DNA from: Aquimarina sp. Aq107
Lineage (GTDB): Bacteria > Bacteroidota > Bacteroidia > Flavobacteriales > Flavobacteriaceae
Direction: 5' to 3'
DNA: 64,000 bases
Assembly (NCBI RefSeq): GCF_943733665.1
Contig: NZ_OX030782.1
Span: 1,074,001 to 1,138,000 of the forward strand
Shown here: in pieces, positions 51,733-60,902 of the stretch
Numbering within the stretch: the first letter of the stretch is position 1
Layout of the letters: every line of letters starts with the position of its first letter
Program-made: the position numbers and the translations under genes
Notes under the pieces: model-generated
Database searches by the model: none
What the model was told of the DNA's origin: nothing
Seen by the model: only the letters and a program-made list of their open reading frames with translations

Positions 51733-52084
51733 CGTTCTTTTTTTTAGGGATACTGTCTTCGTATTCGATAATGTAAATTTCTTCATTATCTCGTTTCATA
51801 AAATATTCTTCTCTTGCAAACTTTTCTAGTTCACCGCTATCTTTTAGAATTTTTATGTCCTTTTGATCTTTAACAATTTCCTTTTTGTAATATTCTTTAT
51901 TATCCTTTAGTTCTTTAATTTCTTGATCTAATTCTCTATGAATAAGCCAAGAATTAGTATCTAAAAATAGAATCCACACTACGAATACTAAAATGATAAG
52001 CACATACTTATTGAAAAATATGGCAAAAACCGGAATCAATGCAGGAGTGTTCCTAAGCTTTTCGAAATAGCGTTGTAGCTTCAA
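51725..52084 (-). CDS. septum formation initiator (FtsB/DivIC family)
   Basis: A 119-residue bitopic membrane protein: short cytosolic N-terminus, transmembrane helix at about 27-43, then a coiled coil (HRELDQEIKELKDNKEYYKKEIV) and FAREEYFMKRDNEEIYII, the conserved C-terminal motif of the family. It acts in the divisome. Coupled to mutA downstream and 40 bp after udk, an order conserved in Flavobacteria. Confidence 0.9.
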   Translation of the reverse strand: MKLQRYFEKLRNTPALIPVFAIFFNKYVLIILVFVVWILFLDTNSWLIHRELDQEIKELKDNKEYYKKEIVKDQKDIKILKDSGELEKFAREEYFMKRDNEEIYIIEYEDSIPKKKNDD

Positions 52085-52124
52085 TTTAGATTAAAATATT
52101 TATTAGTTTATAAAGGTACAAAAG

Positions 52125-52739
52125 TTAATTCAAGCGTTCTTTCACTATAGTACGAACTATATCAATTGCCACATTGTTATAATTATTGTTTGGAATAATA
52201 AGATCCGCAAACTCTTTTGTAGGATCAATGAATTGTTGGTGCATTGGTTTTAGTGTATTTTGATATCTATCTAAAACTTCTTCCATATCACGACCTCTCT
52301 CTGCAATATCACGTTTTAAACGACGGATTAGACGTTCATCACTATCAGTTTGTACGTATATTTTGATATCGAACATTTCCCGAATTTTGGGATTTGTTAG
52401 GATTAAAATACCTTCTACAATAATTACTTTACTCGGTTTAGTTAATATAGTTTCTTTAGTTCGGTTATGTTCAACAAACGAGTAAACAGGTTGTTCGATA
52501 GTTTCTCCTTTCCTTAAAGCGCTAAGGTGTTCTCCTAGTAGTTCAAAATCAATAGACTGAGGGTGATCAAAATTAATTTTTGTTCGTTCTTCATATCTAA
52601 GATGACTGGTGTCTTTATAATAAGAATCTTGAGAGATGACACATACTTCATTCTCAGGTAATTCATTAACAATTTGATTTACTACAGTTGTTTTTCCGCA
52701 ACCAGTTCCTCCAGCGATACCAATAATAAGCATTCCCAA
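52125..52739 (-). CDS. udk: uridine kinase
   Basis: Pyrimidine salvage enzyme of 204 residues. P-loop GIAGGTGCGKTT (7-18), SQDSYYKD, NFDHPQSIDFELL and RRLKRDIAERGRDMEE. An alternative start at the third codon (MLIIGIAGG) would be two residues shorter. Confidence 0.95.
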   Translation of the reverse strand: MGMLIIGIAGGTGCGKTTVVNQIVNELPENEVCVISQDSYYKDTSHLRYEERTKINFDHPQSIDFELLGEHLSALRKGETIEQPVYSFVEHNRTKETILTKPSKVIIVEGILILTNPKIREMFDIKIYVQTDSDERLIRRLKRDIAERGRDMEEVLDRYQNTLKPMHQQFIDPTKEFADLIIPNNNYNNVAIDIVRTIVKERLN

Positions 52740-52829
52740 TATTTTTTTGACAAATTTAGAAATACTTATTGAGTTATTGAGTTTTTGAGTAGGAGAGTTT
52801 TTTTATAAGTGATTAGTTAAGTGAAAATA

Positions 52830-53927
52830 TTATCGCGGATAGTAGATAATTCCGGAGGAAGAATCTTTTCTAGCACCTGTAACTGATTGTAAACAGTTTA
52901 TTTCGTTTAACTCTCTTAAAACTCCCATAAAAGCAAAAATTAATGCTTCTTTATAATCAATAACGTTTTCATCTGGTATAATCACAGTTGCGTGATTTTG
53001 CAATTTTTGTTGTAAAATTTCAATTAGAAAATCATTTTTAGCACCTCCACCAGTTACTAAAAGAGATGATTTTTCTTTTCCTGTACTTTTTATTGCTTTA
53101 GTGATTTGTTCCGTTATATGATAAACAGATGTGTATAGTAGATTTTCAATAGGTTCATTAAATCTTTTGATAATCGGTACAATTTTATCTACAAACCATT
53201 CATATCCAAGTGATTTAGGATAAGGATCTCTATAGTAGGATAAATCGTTTAGATTGTTGTATAATTCTTCGATTAGCTCTCCTGTTCTTGCTATTTTACC
53301 TCTATCATCATATTCAAGGTCTATAGAATTGCAAATAAGATTCAGTAGCATATTGGCCGGAGAGATATCGTAGGCTATTCTTTTTTCATTAAAATCAAAC
53401 GAAATGTTGCTAATGCCTCCCAAATTAAGGCAAAAATCATATTCATTAAATAACAGTTGGTCTCCTATAGGGACTAAGGGTGCACCTTGTCCGCCAAGAG
53501 CTACATCATTAGTCCTGAAATCACAAATGACTTTTAAATTAGTGGTGTTAGCAATATGTTGACCAGATCCAATCTGATAGGTCAATCCAATTTCTGGTTG
53601 ATGAAAAACAGTGTGACCATGACTAGAAATGAAATCGGCCGTTATTGAATTCTTATTGATAAAGTTTGTCACTTGTTTTCCTAGCCAGGTTCCATAGATG
53701 TTATGAAATGCTAATAGATCTATACTGGAAAGATCTACAGTGTTTTTTAATTTATTCTTAAAATCTTCTGAGTACGCAACATTTTCTGTATTAACAATAG
53801 AAAATGTCCAAGAGTCCTCGTGTTTTTTTATGTGACAATAGGCGATATCCAAACCATCTAGTGAGGTTCCGGACATTAATCCAATTACTTTATATGTTTT
53901 AGGAAAAGCTGACATATAGGGATGCAA
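52830..53927 (-). CDS. anmK: anhydro-N-acetylmuramic acid kinase
   Basis: Peptidoglycan recycling enzyme (365 residues) that phosphorylates and opens 1,6-anhydro-MurNAc. Motifs: GLMSGTSLDGLD near the N-terminus, SHGHTVFHQPE, GGQGAPLVPIGD (catalytic Asp), LNLGGISNIS and VTGGGAKND. The start may be the fifth codon (53915, MSAFPKTYK). It is monocistronic on the minus strand and the only recycling gene seen here. Confidence 0.94.
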   Translation of the reverse strand: MHPYMSAFPKTYKVIGLMSGTSLDGLDIAYCHIKKHEDSWTFSIVNTENVAYSEDFKNKLKNTVDLSSIDLLAFHNIYGTWLGKQVTNFINKNSITADFISSHGHTVFHQPEIGLTYQIGSGQHIANTTNLKVICDFRTNDVALGGQGAPLVPIGDQLLFNEYDFCLNLGGISNISFDFNEKRIAYDISPANMLLNLICNSIDLEYDDRGKIARTGELIEELYNNLNDLSYYRDPYPKSLGYEWFVDKIVPIIKRFNEPIENLLYTSVYHITEQITKAIKSTGKEKSSLLVTGGGAKNDFLIEILQQKLQNHATVIIPDENVIDYKEALIFAFMGVLRELNEINCLQSVTGARKDSSSGIIYYPR

Positions 53928-53960
53928 ACTACCAAAATATTTTGAACAAAATCACTTTGA

Positions 53961-54713
53961 CTAGTTATATTTATTTATGTATTGGAGGTCAAGTTTTTCT
54001 GTATCGATTTCTAAGATTGCTTTGTTGTAGTAAAAATCTATAATTTCATTTTCTAGATAATTCTTAATCTCATCTACGGTTTTTTTTCCATAAAGAGAAA
54101 ATATATATGCTGCTTCAGCTTTTTTAAATTCTGTTATAAGATCATCGGGATTTTCTACAATATTAATGCCTTTGTAGCCGTCAAATTTATTCTTCATCCA
54201 TCGATGACTTGCTAATCTAACCAAACTTTTTTGTCGTTCTTCACTTAAATACTGTATTTCTTTTGTGTTTGTAGAATCCTCTTTCTTGATTCGATCTACT
54301 GCCGTTTTTGCTTTTATGTATTGTCTTTCGAGCTTAAAATCGATACGTTTCATATCTCTCTTTAGTTTTTCAACTACTTCATATAGAGCACCATTATACA
54401 TGATTACGAATTTTTCATAATTATATAAGGCATCCAGAAACAAAATTGCTTTCTTTTTATATACTCTTGGAAAAGCTTGCTTTTTAGCATCAATAAAAAG
54501 TTCATTAAGCCCAACTTGAATCTCTTCGGGTATTCCAGAGAATTTAGGACTGTTTTTTATGGTTCTAAGTTGTGCTGTAATTTGTAACCTAGATCCTTTA
54601 TATAGGATAGATTTATATTTAAACCGATATCTATTAGGAGAAATGTCGTCTATTTCTTGACTATAGGCAGAACAACCTATGAGAAGTATAACAAAAAACA
54701 AGAAGGATTTCAT
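53961..54713 (-). CDS. secreted helical protein of unknown function
   Basis: A 250-residue protein with a signal peptide (GCSAYSQ; the Cys at 14 lies inside the h-region, making a lipoprotein less likely). The rest is largely charged helices (ELFIDAKKQAFPRVYKKKAIL, KLKRDMKRIDFKLERQYIKAK), with AAYIFSLYGKKTVDEIKNYL near the end. I do not recognise the family. It lies between anmK and the cytochrome gene, about 150 bp from the latter. Confidence 0.6.
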   Translation of the reverse strand: MKSFLFFVILLIGCSAYSQEIDDISPNRYRFKYKSILYKGSRLQITAQLRTIKNSPKFSGIPEEIQVGLNELFIDAKKQAFPRVYKKKAILFLDALYNYEKFVIMYNGALYEVVEKLKRDMKRIDFKLERQYIKAKTAVDRIKKEDSTNTKEIQYLSEERQKSLVRLASHRWMKNKFDGYKGINIVENPDDLITEFKKAEAAYIFSLYGKKTVDEIKNYLENEIIDFYYNKAILEIDTEKLDLQYINKYN

Positions 54714-54864
54714 AAATATTGATTTCTACACCTATGTTTTTAAAGTGCATATTTCTGATCTACAACAGTAGTAACGTAAATTATGTAAATATTGTTATGT
54801 AAAAAAAAGAGAGAGGATTGTTTTAGGTTATTAATTAGTTGTCTACACATCTAATATATGAATA

Positions 54865-55329
54865 TTACTTTTTAATGCTTATAACTTCCTCTATAGTAAC
54901 CATTTTTTGTTGTTTGTTGCCCCAACTGTTCATAATGTAATTCATAACATCAGCAACCTCTTCGTCTTCTAATCCTAATGAGGTCATTGCACTATTATAT
55001 GATTCCCCATTAACTTTAATTGGTCCATTTAATCCATATTTAATAGAGTGAATACTTTCTTTACGCTTGTTAATGAGCCAATCGGAACCTGCTAATGGAG
55101 GAAAAACTTTAGGAGTTCCTTTTCCATTAGGTAAATGACATTGCATGCAAAAATCCATATACACTTCTTTGCCGCGGGTGATACTTTTAGATAATTCTGT
55201 ATCCTGATAATTAAAATTATTTACCGAAATATATGTTTTTGAAGGGCTTTCTTGTTTTGCTATAATCGAAATACAAAATATTATAGAAAGTACTTCGAGA
55301 AATAAGATATGCTTGAATCGTTTTTTCAT
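54865..55329 (-). CDS. periplasmic c-type cytochrome
   Basis: A 154-residue mono-haem cytochrome c. A signal or anchor segment (8-24) precedes CMQCH (61-65), with axial Met115 in SAMTSLG. PNGKGTPKVFPPLAGSDW is typical of electron acceptors of dehydrogenases. It starts 14 nt after the sugar dehydrogenase gene and is the last gene of the TBDR-dehydrogenase-cytochrome unit, so it likely accepts electrons from that enzyme. Confidence 0.9.
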   Translation of the reverse strand: MKKRFKHILFLEVLSIIFCISIIAKQESPSKTYISVNNFNYQDTELSKSITRGKEVYMDFCMQCHLPNGKGTPKVFPPLAGSDWLINKRKESIHSIKYGLNGPIKVNGESYNSAMTSLGLEDEEVADVMNYIMNSWGNKQQKMVTIEEVISIKK

Positions 55330-55343
55330 TTTATTTAATAAAA

Positions 55344-56465
55344 TTATGATTTCGGAATTATTTTTACAATTCCCTTATTTTCTACAGCAATATAAATATA
55401 ACCATCAGGACCTTGACGAACATTACGAACTCTCCCAATATCTTCTACTATTTTTTTTCTTCCAATTACTTTGTTACCATCTAATTCTACTAATTCTAAA
55501 TATTGAAATTTTAGAGATCCTACTAAAAGATCATTTTTCCAATCAGGGTATTTGTCACTTGTAACAAAATCCATTCCGCTAGGAGCGATAGAAGGAACCC
55601 AATAATAAACAGGTTGTTCCATTCCTTCTTTGGTAGTTATATCTGTAATAGTAGTACCACTATAGTTAATACCATAAGTAATAATTGGCCATCCATAATT
55701 CGTTCCTTTATTGATGATGTTGATTTCATCGCCTCCTCTTGGACCATGTTCGTGTACCCATATTTTGCCATCAGTTGGGTGAATAGCCATTCCTTGGGGA
55801 TTTCTATGCCCATATGAGAAAACAGCTTTTTTGCTATTATTCTTTTTTACAAAAGGATTATCTTTAGGAATACTTCCATCAGCATGAAGACGATAAATTT
55901 TTCCACCATCCTTGGTGATATCTTGCGGGTTTTCATCTCTATTTCCTCTATCTCCGATACTAAAATAAAGATAACCTTCTTTGTCAAACTCTATTCTTGA
56001 TCCAAAATGATGGCCTCTTGTGGTATTCGGAGTGCCTTTATACAGATTCTCTATAGAAGTAAGTTTGTTGTTTTCTAATTTAGCTCTAATAAGTGCAGTA
56101 TTACCTCCTTTTTCTGCTCCTTCTCTCGAGGAGTAAGTAAGATATAACCAGCCATTTTTATCGTATTCTGGATGTATTTCGATATCTAATAACCCTCCTT
56201 GATTGCGATTATATACTTCTGGAACATTTTCGATAATAGTTTTTGTTCCATTTTTATAATGGATTAATTCACCACTTTTTTCAGTAATGAGCATACTTCC
56301 ATCAGGAAGCCAAGCCATTCCCCAAGGAATTTGTAAATCAGGAATGACAATTTCAGTAGTATAATTTTTTGGATCAGGATCAATTGATATATCATTTTTC
56401 TTTTCTTGAGCACAAGAGAAGAGGGTAGATAGCACTGCTGATATACAAAATAAAAGGTTGTTCAT
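55344..56465 (-). CDS. PQQ-dependent sugar dehydrogenase (soluble Asd/YliI type) lipoprotein
   Basis: A 373-residue lipoprotein (lipobox LFSC, Cys18) with the six-bladed propeller of soluble aldose dehydrogenases: PWGMAWLPDGSMLITEKSG, GLLDIEIHPEY, RGHHFGSRIEF (catalytic-site His), SYGHRNPQGMAIHP, EHGPRGGDEIN and GPDGYIYIAVE. It oxidises sugars in the periplasm using PQQ and passes electrons on, here probably to the cytochrome c encoded 14 nt downstream. A TBDR gene lies 44 nt upstream. No PQQ synthesis gene is in the window. Confidence 0.9.
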   Translation of the reverse strand: MNNLLFCISAVLSTLFSCAQEKKNDISIDPDPKNYTTEIVIPDLQIPWGMAWLPDGSMLITEKSGELIHYKNGTKTIIENVPEVYNRNQGGLLDIEIHPEYDKNGWLYLTYSSREGAEKGGNTALIRAKLENNKLTSIENLYKGTPNTTRGHHFGSRIEFDKEGYLYFSIGDRGNRDENPQDITKDGGKIYRLHADGSIPKDNPFVKKNNSKKAVFSYGHRNPQGMAIHPTDGKIWVHEHGPRGGDEINIINKGTNYGWPIITYGINYSGTTITDITTKEGMEQPVYYWVPSIAPSGMDFVTSDKYPDWKNDLLVGSLKFQYLELVELDGNKVIGRKKIVEDIGRVRNVRQGPDGYIYIAVENKGIVKIIPKS

Positions 56466-56509
56466 TGTTTTATTGTGATTTGCACTTGAAAATTACAAAT
56501 AAAAATTAT

Positions 56510-58801
56510 TTATATTCTATATTTTATGTTAATCCCTCCATACATATTGAAAGGCAATCCTGGATAAAAATATCTAGGTTGACTCCCTCCAAATCCCGTC
56601 GCATTGATCTGTAGTTGGGATGCATATCGTTTGTCTAAAATATTATTCATTCCGAGAAATAAATCAAAAGAAATATGCTTATTAATTAAATTTGCATACC
56701 CTATTTTTCCGTTTAGTAATTCATACTGATCGCTAAAAATTGTATTGCTATCGTTTGCTGGGATGCTACCAACAATCTGAAAATTTAGATTCCCATAAAT
56801 TCCTTTTTTAGTCATATAATCCATTCCAAAATTAATAACATGTGATGGAGTTCCGGTAAGTTTATTACCAGAAAAATCATCATCGAGGTCTACAAAATCG
56901 TCAAATTTATAATTGTTTAGTGTTCCACTTACTTGTAGGTTTAGTTGTTTTTTTGATGATTTAATAAGTTGATAATTAATTGTTCCTTCAACTCCAGTAT
57001 GAGTTGTTTTTCCTGCGTTGATAGCAAAGAAATTATCTTCTTCAGTTCTCCTTGTTACTAGTAGATCTTTTACTTTTAAGGTGTATAAAGAAAAAGAACC
57101 ATAAAGTCTGTTTTTCATCAGGTTATATCTAGTTCCAATTTCATAGTTCCATCCAATTTCTGGTTGTATTTCTGGATTGAACTCTCCATCAGGCAATAAA
57201 GTTTCAGAAGTAGTAGGAGTGGAAAATCCGTGGGCAACGTTTCCAAAAAAGATAACATTAGTATTCAATGCATAATTGACACCGATCTTAGGAGATAGTA
57301 TTGGTTCAAATTCAAATTTTCCAGAGCTATCATCACCATCTTCTAAAAAATTATCTTCGACATTAAAAAATGTTTGATTGAGGTGTATTCCCATATTAAT
57401 TTTCAGTTTATCTGTTATAGATAAATTAGATGCTGCAAAAAGGTTATAATAGTTTCTTCTTTCATCTAGATCAGAAAGCTGATCTCCTCTAATACTACCA
57501 GTTCCTATTGGGAAATCTTGATATAAGTTGTCGAATGTTTTACCTGTATAGAAATCAAAAAAGAGTTCTCCACCAGCAGTCCAATCCCATTTTTTATCAA
57601 ATAGCCTTGAGTTATGTACCAGTCTACTTCTGATACCAACGGAATTAGATTTTTCTTCTAAAATATTAAAAGGTCTTGGTTCATAATTTTTTCTGAGTGA
57701 AGTAAATAGACTTGTATATTGTGAAAAAGATGCATTGTATTGATGTTTCCAAGAAAATCCAAATATTCCATACGTAACATCTTCAAATGCCTGAGATTGC
57801 CCCCAAGTGAATGCTGCTTGTCTTGGATTATTTTCAAAATCATCTTGGCCTAACGAACTAGGAATACCCGCTTTTAGATCAACATAACTAGCAATTATCG
57901 AAAAATCATTTTTTTCTCCGAGGTATAAAGAAGAAGTTATAGTAGCTGTATTTCTGGTATATTGATTATTATCTCGATATCCATCAGAATGGTTGTTACT
58001 ATATAAAACATTTATACTTGATCTTTTGCCTCCAATAGCTATTTTAGCAACATTTCTCACGAGTCCATAACTTCCTAAGGATGTTGATAGCGAAGTTTCT
58101 ATACCTTTATTTGTAATAAGTTCAGGTCTTAATAGAATAGTACCACCTAAGCCAACACCATAACTACTAGATGATGGTCCTTTATGGATATCAATCCTAG
58201 AGATGGATCCTAACTCTAGATCTTCAATAGATGATTCTCCATTACCATCAGTTAAAGGAATATCTCCAAAATAAGTTCTGATATTGGCAGTACCGAATAA
58301 ATTTCTCGCACCGATACCTCGGATAGTTATTCTATTTGTATTTAGAGTACCATTTTGCATAAGAACTCCAGGGACTTTATTAAGAATTGGATGTAGCTCA
58401 ATCGTATTACCTCTATTAATGTCTTGTGCATTAAGAATAGTTATGGCATCTGTAGCATATTTTTTTTGTAAAGGAATTGATTGCGTGTTAATGAAAACTT
58501 CTTGTAATTCATTTACTTTAGTTTCGATAGGTATAATTAAATACTGTTTCTCTAGGGTTGTAATTATTTTACTTTGGTAACCTGTAAACGAAATTTCAAT
58601 ATTTCCGGAACTAATCATTTCGAATTTACCTAGTTCATTGGATAGTACTTTTTGACCTGTTTTTATATCTAATATGCTGGCATTACTAATCGGTATTAAT
58701 GTTATTTTATCTATAATCAATCCAGAAATTTCTACTTGGGCTTGAATACTATAGGTAATGAAAAGGAAAAGAAATAATATTGTTTTTCTCAAAAGGTGCA
58801 A
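56510..58801 (-). CDS. TonB-dependent receptor, first gene of the PQQ-dehydrogenase operon
   Basis: A 763-residue outer-membrane receptor. Signal peptide (YSIQAQ), carboxypeptidase-regulatory-like domain (23-100), plug (about 105-230: LNKVPGVLMQNG, RITIRGIGAR, IDIHKGPSSSSYG) and a barrel (NIKYRI end). No STN domain, so it is a transporter and not a signalling receptor. Co-orientation with a PQQ enzyme and cytochrome suggests it imports the cofactor PQQ or the sugar substrate. E. coli PqqU (YncD) is the precedent for PQQ uptake by a TBDR. Confidence 0.9.
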   Translation of the reverse strand: MHLLRKTILFLFLFITYSIQAQVEISGLIIDKITLIPISNASILDIKTGQKVLSNELGKFEMISSGNIEISFTGYQSKIITTLEKQYLIIPIETKVNELQEVFINTQSIPLQKKYATDAITILNAQDINRGNTIELHPILNKVPGVLMQNGTLNTNRITIRGIGARNLFGTANIRTYFGDIPLTDGNGESSIEDLELGSISRIDIHKGPSSSSYGVGLGGTILLRPELITNKGIETSLSTSLGSYGLVRNVAKIAIGGKRSSINVLYSNNHSDGYRDNNQYTRNTATITSSLYLGEKNDFSIIASYVDLKAGIPSSLGQDDFENNPRQAAFTWGQSQAFEDVTYGIFGFSWKHQYNASFSQYTSLFTSLRKNYEPRPFNILEEKSNSVGIRSRLVHNSRLFDKKWDWTAGGELFFDFYTGKTFDNLYQDFPIGTGSIRGDQLSDLDERRNYYNLFAASNLSITDKLKINMGIHLNQTFFNVEDNFLEDGDDSSGKFEFEPILSPKIGVNYALNTNVIFFGNVAHGFSTPTTSETLLPDGEFNPEIQPEIGWNYEIGTRYNLMKNRLYGSFSLYTLKVKDLLVTRRTEEDNFFAINAGKTTHTGVEGTINYQLIKSSKKQLNLQVSGTLNNYKFDDFVDLDDDFSGNKLTGTPSHVINFGMDYMTKKGIYGNLNFQIVGSIPANDSNTIFSDQYELLNGKIGYANLINKHISFDLFLGMNNILDKRYASQLQINATGFGGSQPRYFYPGLPFNMYGGINIKYRI

Positions 58802-58900
58802 TTTTGATCAAATATCGGAAACTAATTATGTATTGATTCTTAAAAATAACTTATAATTGTCGCTAAATCAAAAAATGAAATCAATTAAATATGTTATTAA

Positions 58901-59518
58901 ATGATTAGAAAAATAGTTTGTATTGCTTTTATAGCATTCAGTTCGGTTTCTATTGCTCAAAGAATTAAAATAGATAAGAAAAAACTAAACTTTTTAAAAA
59001 ACGAAACTAAGGTAGGTGTCAAGCTTACATTTCCGGAAGATATTACTTTTTTGAGTGATAATATGTCTGAAGAAGAGTTTATCGTATATATGAAGGATAG
59101 GAGGAATAAAAAAGATCCAACTAAAGGTGATATGTGGTTAGCAGAGTATAATAAAGCAAAACAGACAACTTGGAGGAGTGATTTTTTAGACGGAATTAAT
59201 AACGCATTAGGAGAATACAGTGATTTAAGATTTGTGAAATCCGAAGACAAAACGAATTATTTATTAATTATAGAAGGGGATTGGATATACCCCGGTTATG
59301 GAGGTGGTGCAAGTGTTGGTAGAGAAGAAGCTAAGTTGGAAGTAACTTTGAAATTTGTTGATCTGTTAGACCCTCAAAATATATTGTATATTACACAAAC
59401 ACCAAAAATTATTGGAAACTATGCATATGGAGAATTCGGAACAATTCTAAGAATTGGAGAATGTTATAAGAAATTAGGATATTTATTAAATCTTCAGCTC
59501 AAAAGAATTTTAAAATAA
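58901..59518 (+). CDS. secreted hypothetical protein
   Basis: A 205-residue protein with a signal peptide (AFSSVSIAQ) and a mature part beginning with a basic stretch (RIKIDKKKLNFLK). The mid-region DFLDGINNALGEYSDLRF and the strand YLLIIEGDWIYPGYGGGASVGREE suggest a small alpha/beta fold of the type seen in periplasmic stress lipoproteins. No family recognised. It diverges from the TBDR gene and precedes tRNA-Pro. Confidence 0.65.
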   Translation: MIRKIVCIAFIAFSSVSIAQRIKIDKKKLNFLKNETKVGVKLTFPEDITFLSDNMSEEEFIVYMKDRRNKKDPTKGDMWLAEYNKAKQTTWRSDFLDGINNALGEYSDLRFVKSEDKTNYLLIIEGDWIYPGYGGGASVGREEAKLEVTLKFVDLLDPQNILYITQTPKIIGNYAYGEFGTILRIGECYKKLGYLLNLQLKRILK

Positions 59519-59545
59519 TAGTAGGTTTTAATAAAAGAGTTTACT

Positions 59546-59553
59546 TATATTTG
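59546..59553 (+). promoter_or_regulatory. TAnnTTTG -7 element of tRNA-Pro
   Basis: TATATTTG ends 24 nt before the mature tRNA 5' end. No clear -33 TTG. Confidence 0.55.
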
Positions 59554-59577
59554 CACCCGCAAAAAGGATAACCTTTT

Positions 59578-59652
59578 CGGGGTGTAGCGTAGCCCGGTTA
59601 TCGCGCCGCGTTTGGGACGCGGAGGTCGCAGGTTCGAATCCTGCCACCCCGA
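59578..59652 (+). tRNA. tRNA-Pro (anticodon TGG)
   Basis: 75-nt cloverleaf: acceptor arms CGGGGTG (59578-59584) and CACCCCG (59645-59651), anticodon stem CCGCG/CGCGG around loop TTTGGGA (anticodon TGG), T-arm GCAGG-TTCGAAT-CCTGC, discriminator A. CCA is not encoded. Confidence 0.96.
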
Positions 59653-59653
59653 C

Positions 59654-59687
59654 AAAAAACCAATCACAGAAGTGATTGGTTTTTTCT
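59654..59687 (+). terminator. terminator after tRNA-Pro
   Basis: AACCAATCAC (59658-59667) and GTGATTGGTT (59672-59681), flanked by an A-run and a T-run; loop AGAA. Confidence 0.9.
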
Positions 59688-59733
59688 TTTTTTAATCACA
59701 ATCATTATATACTTACTATAGGAATCATGAATT

Positions 59734-59943
59734 TTTAGTGTGATTTACTCTAGTAATCAACCTTACTTTACAGATGCCTTTTTGATCAAGAAAAAGCTTT
59801 AAGATTAATTTTTAGAAACTCATCAACTTTATGTAGTACTGATAAAAGAGGAACTGTTAAGATTAGACAATAATATAATCATTACTTATAAATTTCAACC
59901 ATTTTTTGAAGGGAACAAATTACCTTTAAAGAGTTTATATTAA
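59734..59943 (+). pseudogene. decayed reading frame of unknown origin
   Basis: One plus-strand frame reads protein-like sequence (NQPYFTDAFLIKKKL, then two stops three codons apart, then FLETHQLYVVLIKEELLRL and ITYKFQPFFEGNKLPLKSLY) before a final stop at 59941. It has no start codon or ribosome site. Composition and hydrophobic pattern look like a real protein remnant, but I cannot name the family. The upstream limit is set by a TGA at 59728. Confidence 0.4.
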
Positions 59944-60549
59944 TTAATGTAAATTTCACTACTATTAATAATCTTCTTCTCTTTTTCCATAAGTAATCAT
60001 ATGTAAATTAAAAGATGTAAAAATATGTTTACTTGATTGTGCGTGTATAGGGATACTTCATGATATATATTCAAAAAGAAACGTATTAAAAACTAATTTT
60101 TAAGAAATGAAGGGTAAAAAATGATTTTTTTATTAATTTCAAATATTAGAAAAAGGGATTTTTCCCTTATATTTTATTTTTTTTAATAATTATTACTTGT
60201 AAAAAAAGTGTTTTTTTGTACTACAAAAATGATTTTTTCTTATTAAAAAATGTTAAATAAAGTGTTAAATACGTAAAAAAAGGATGAAATACTCCATTTT
60301 TTAACATAACGTAAAATTATTGTGGTTTTACCGCAGATAATTAAATTATGATTAATTTACCTTTACAATGCACTGGTAATCAGAGTTCAATGTTAGTGTA
60401 AATGATATGATTTTTAGGAGACTCCAAAAGAAATATGAATTATTTTATGGAAAAAAATAACTTTTAAAAAGTATAACAAAAAATGTTCTAAGATACTTTA
60501 TAAAGCTATCTATAGTAGGTATTTAAAGTATATCCAAACCTAAATTACA
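59944..60549. other. AT-rich gene-free stretch
   Basis: About 600 bp, very AT-rich, with many stops in all frames I followed. I see no RNA structure, promoter or repeat that I can support. Confidence 0.5.
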
Positions 60550-60791
60550 ATGATTAAAAAGACCGGAATTATTATTCCAGTCTATAACGAGTGTTATAGA
60601 TTGGTAAAGGAAGAGTTTTGCATTTTTTTAAGTAAGCAAAACTTCTATGATGTATGTTTTGCAATATCTCGTGATGACGATGATGTTTCTGAATTATCAT
60701 ATCAATTGAATGGAATAAATCAAAAAAAATGTTTATAGATGAAGTAACTATTTTATTTAAAACTAATAACCAAAGCAGATTAAGGAGCTAA
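60550..60791 (+). pseudogene. remnant of a family-2 glycosyltransferase
   Basis: The frame at 60550 begins MIKKTGIIIPVYNE, the hallmark start of GT2 glycosyltransferases, and continues with FLSKQNFYDVCFAISRDDDD, where FVNDGSxD would be expected. It stops after 62 codons. Just downstream another frame reads VTILFKTNNQSRLRS, reminiscent of the next conserved strand (LxxNxGKxxAxR). GT2 enzymes need about 230 residues, so this is a truncated, frameshifted relic. A short functional peptide is less likely. Confidence 0.5.
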
Positions 60792-60902
60792 ATTAATGAG
60801 ACACACCTATAATAATGTCAAGTAACTAATTGGAGGTGGCATATTGTTGAAGTTTGATAGAACATTATGTGTAGATGCTTGATGAGAAAATTCAATATTT
60901 TT

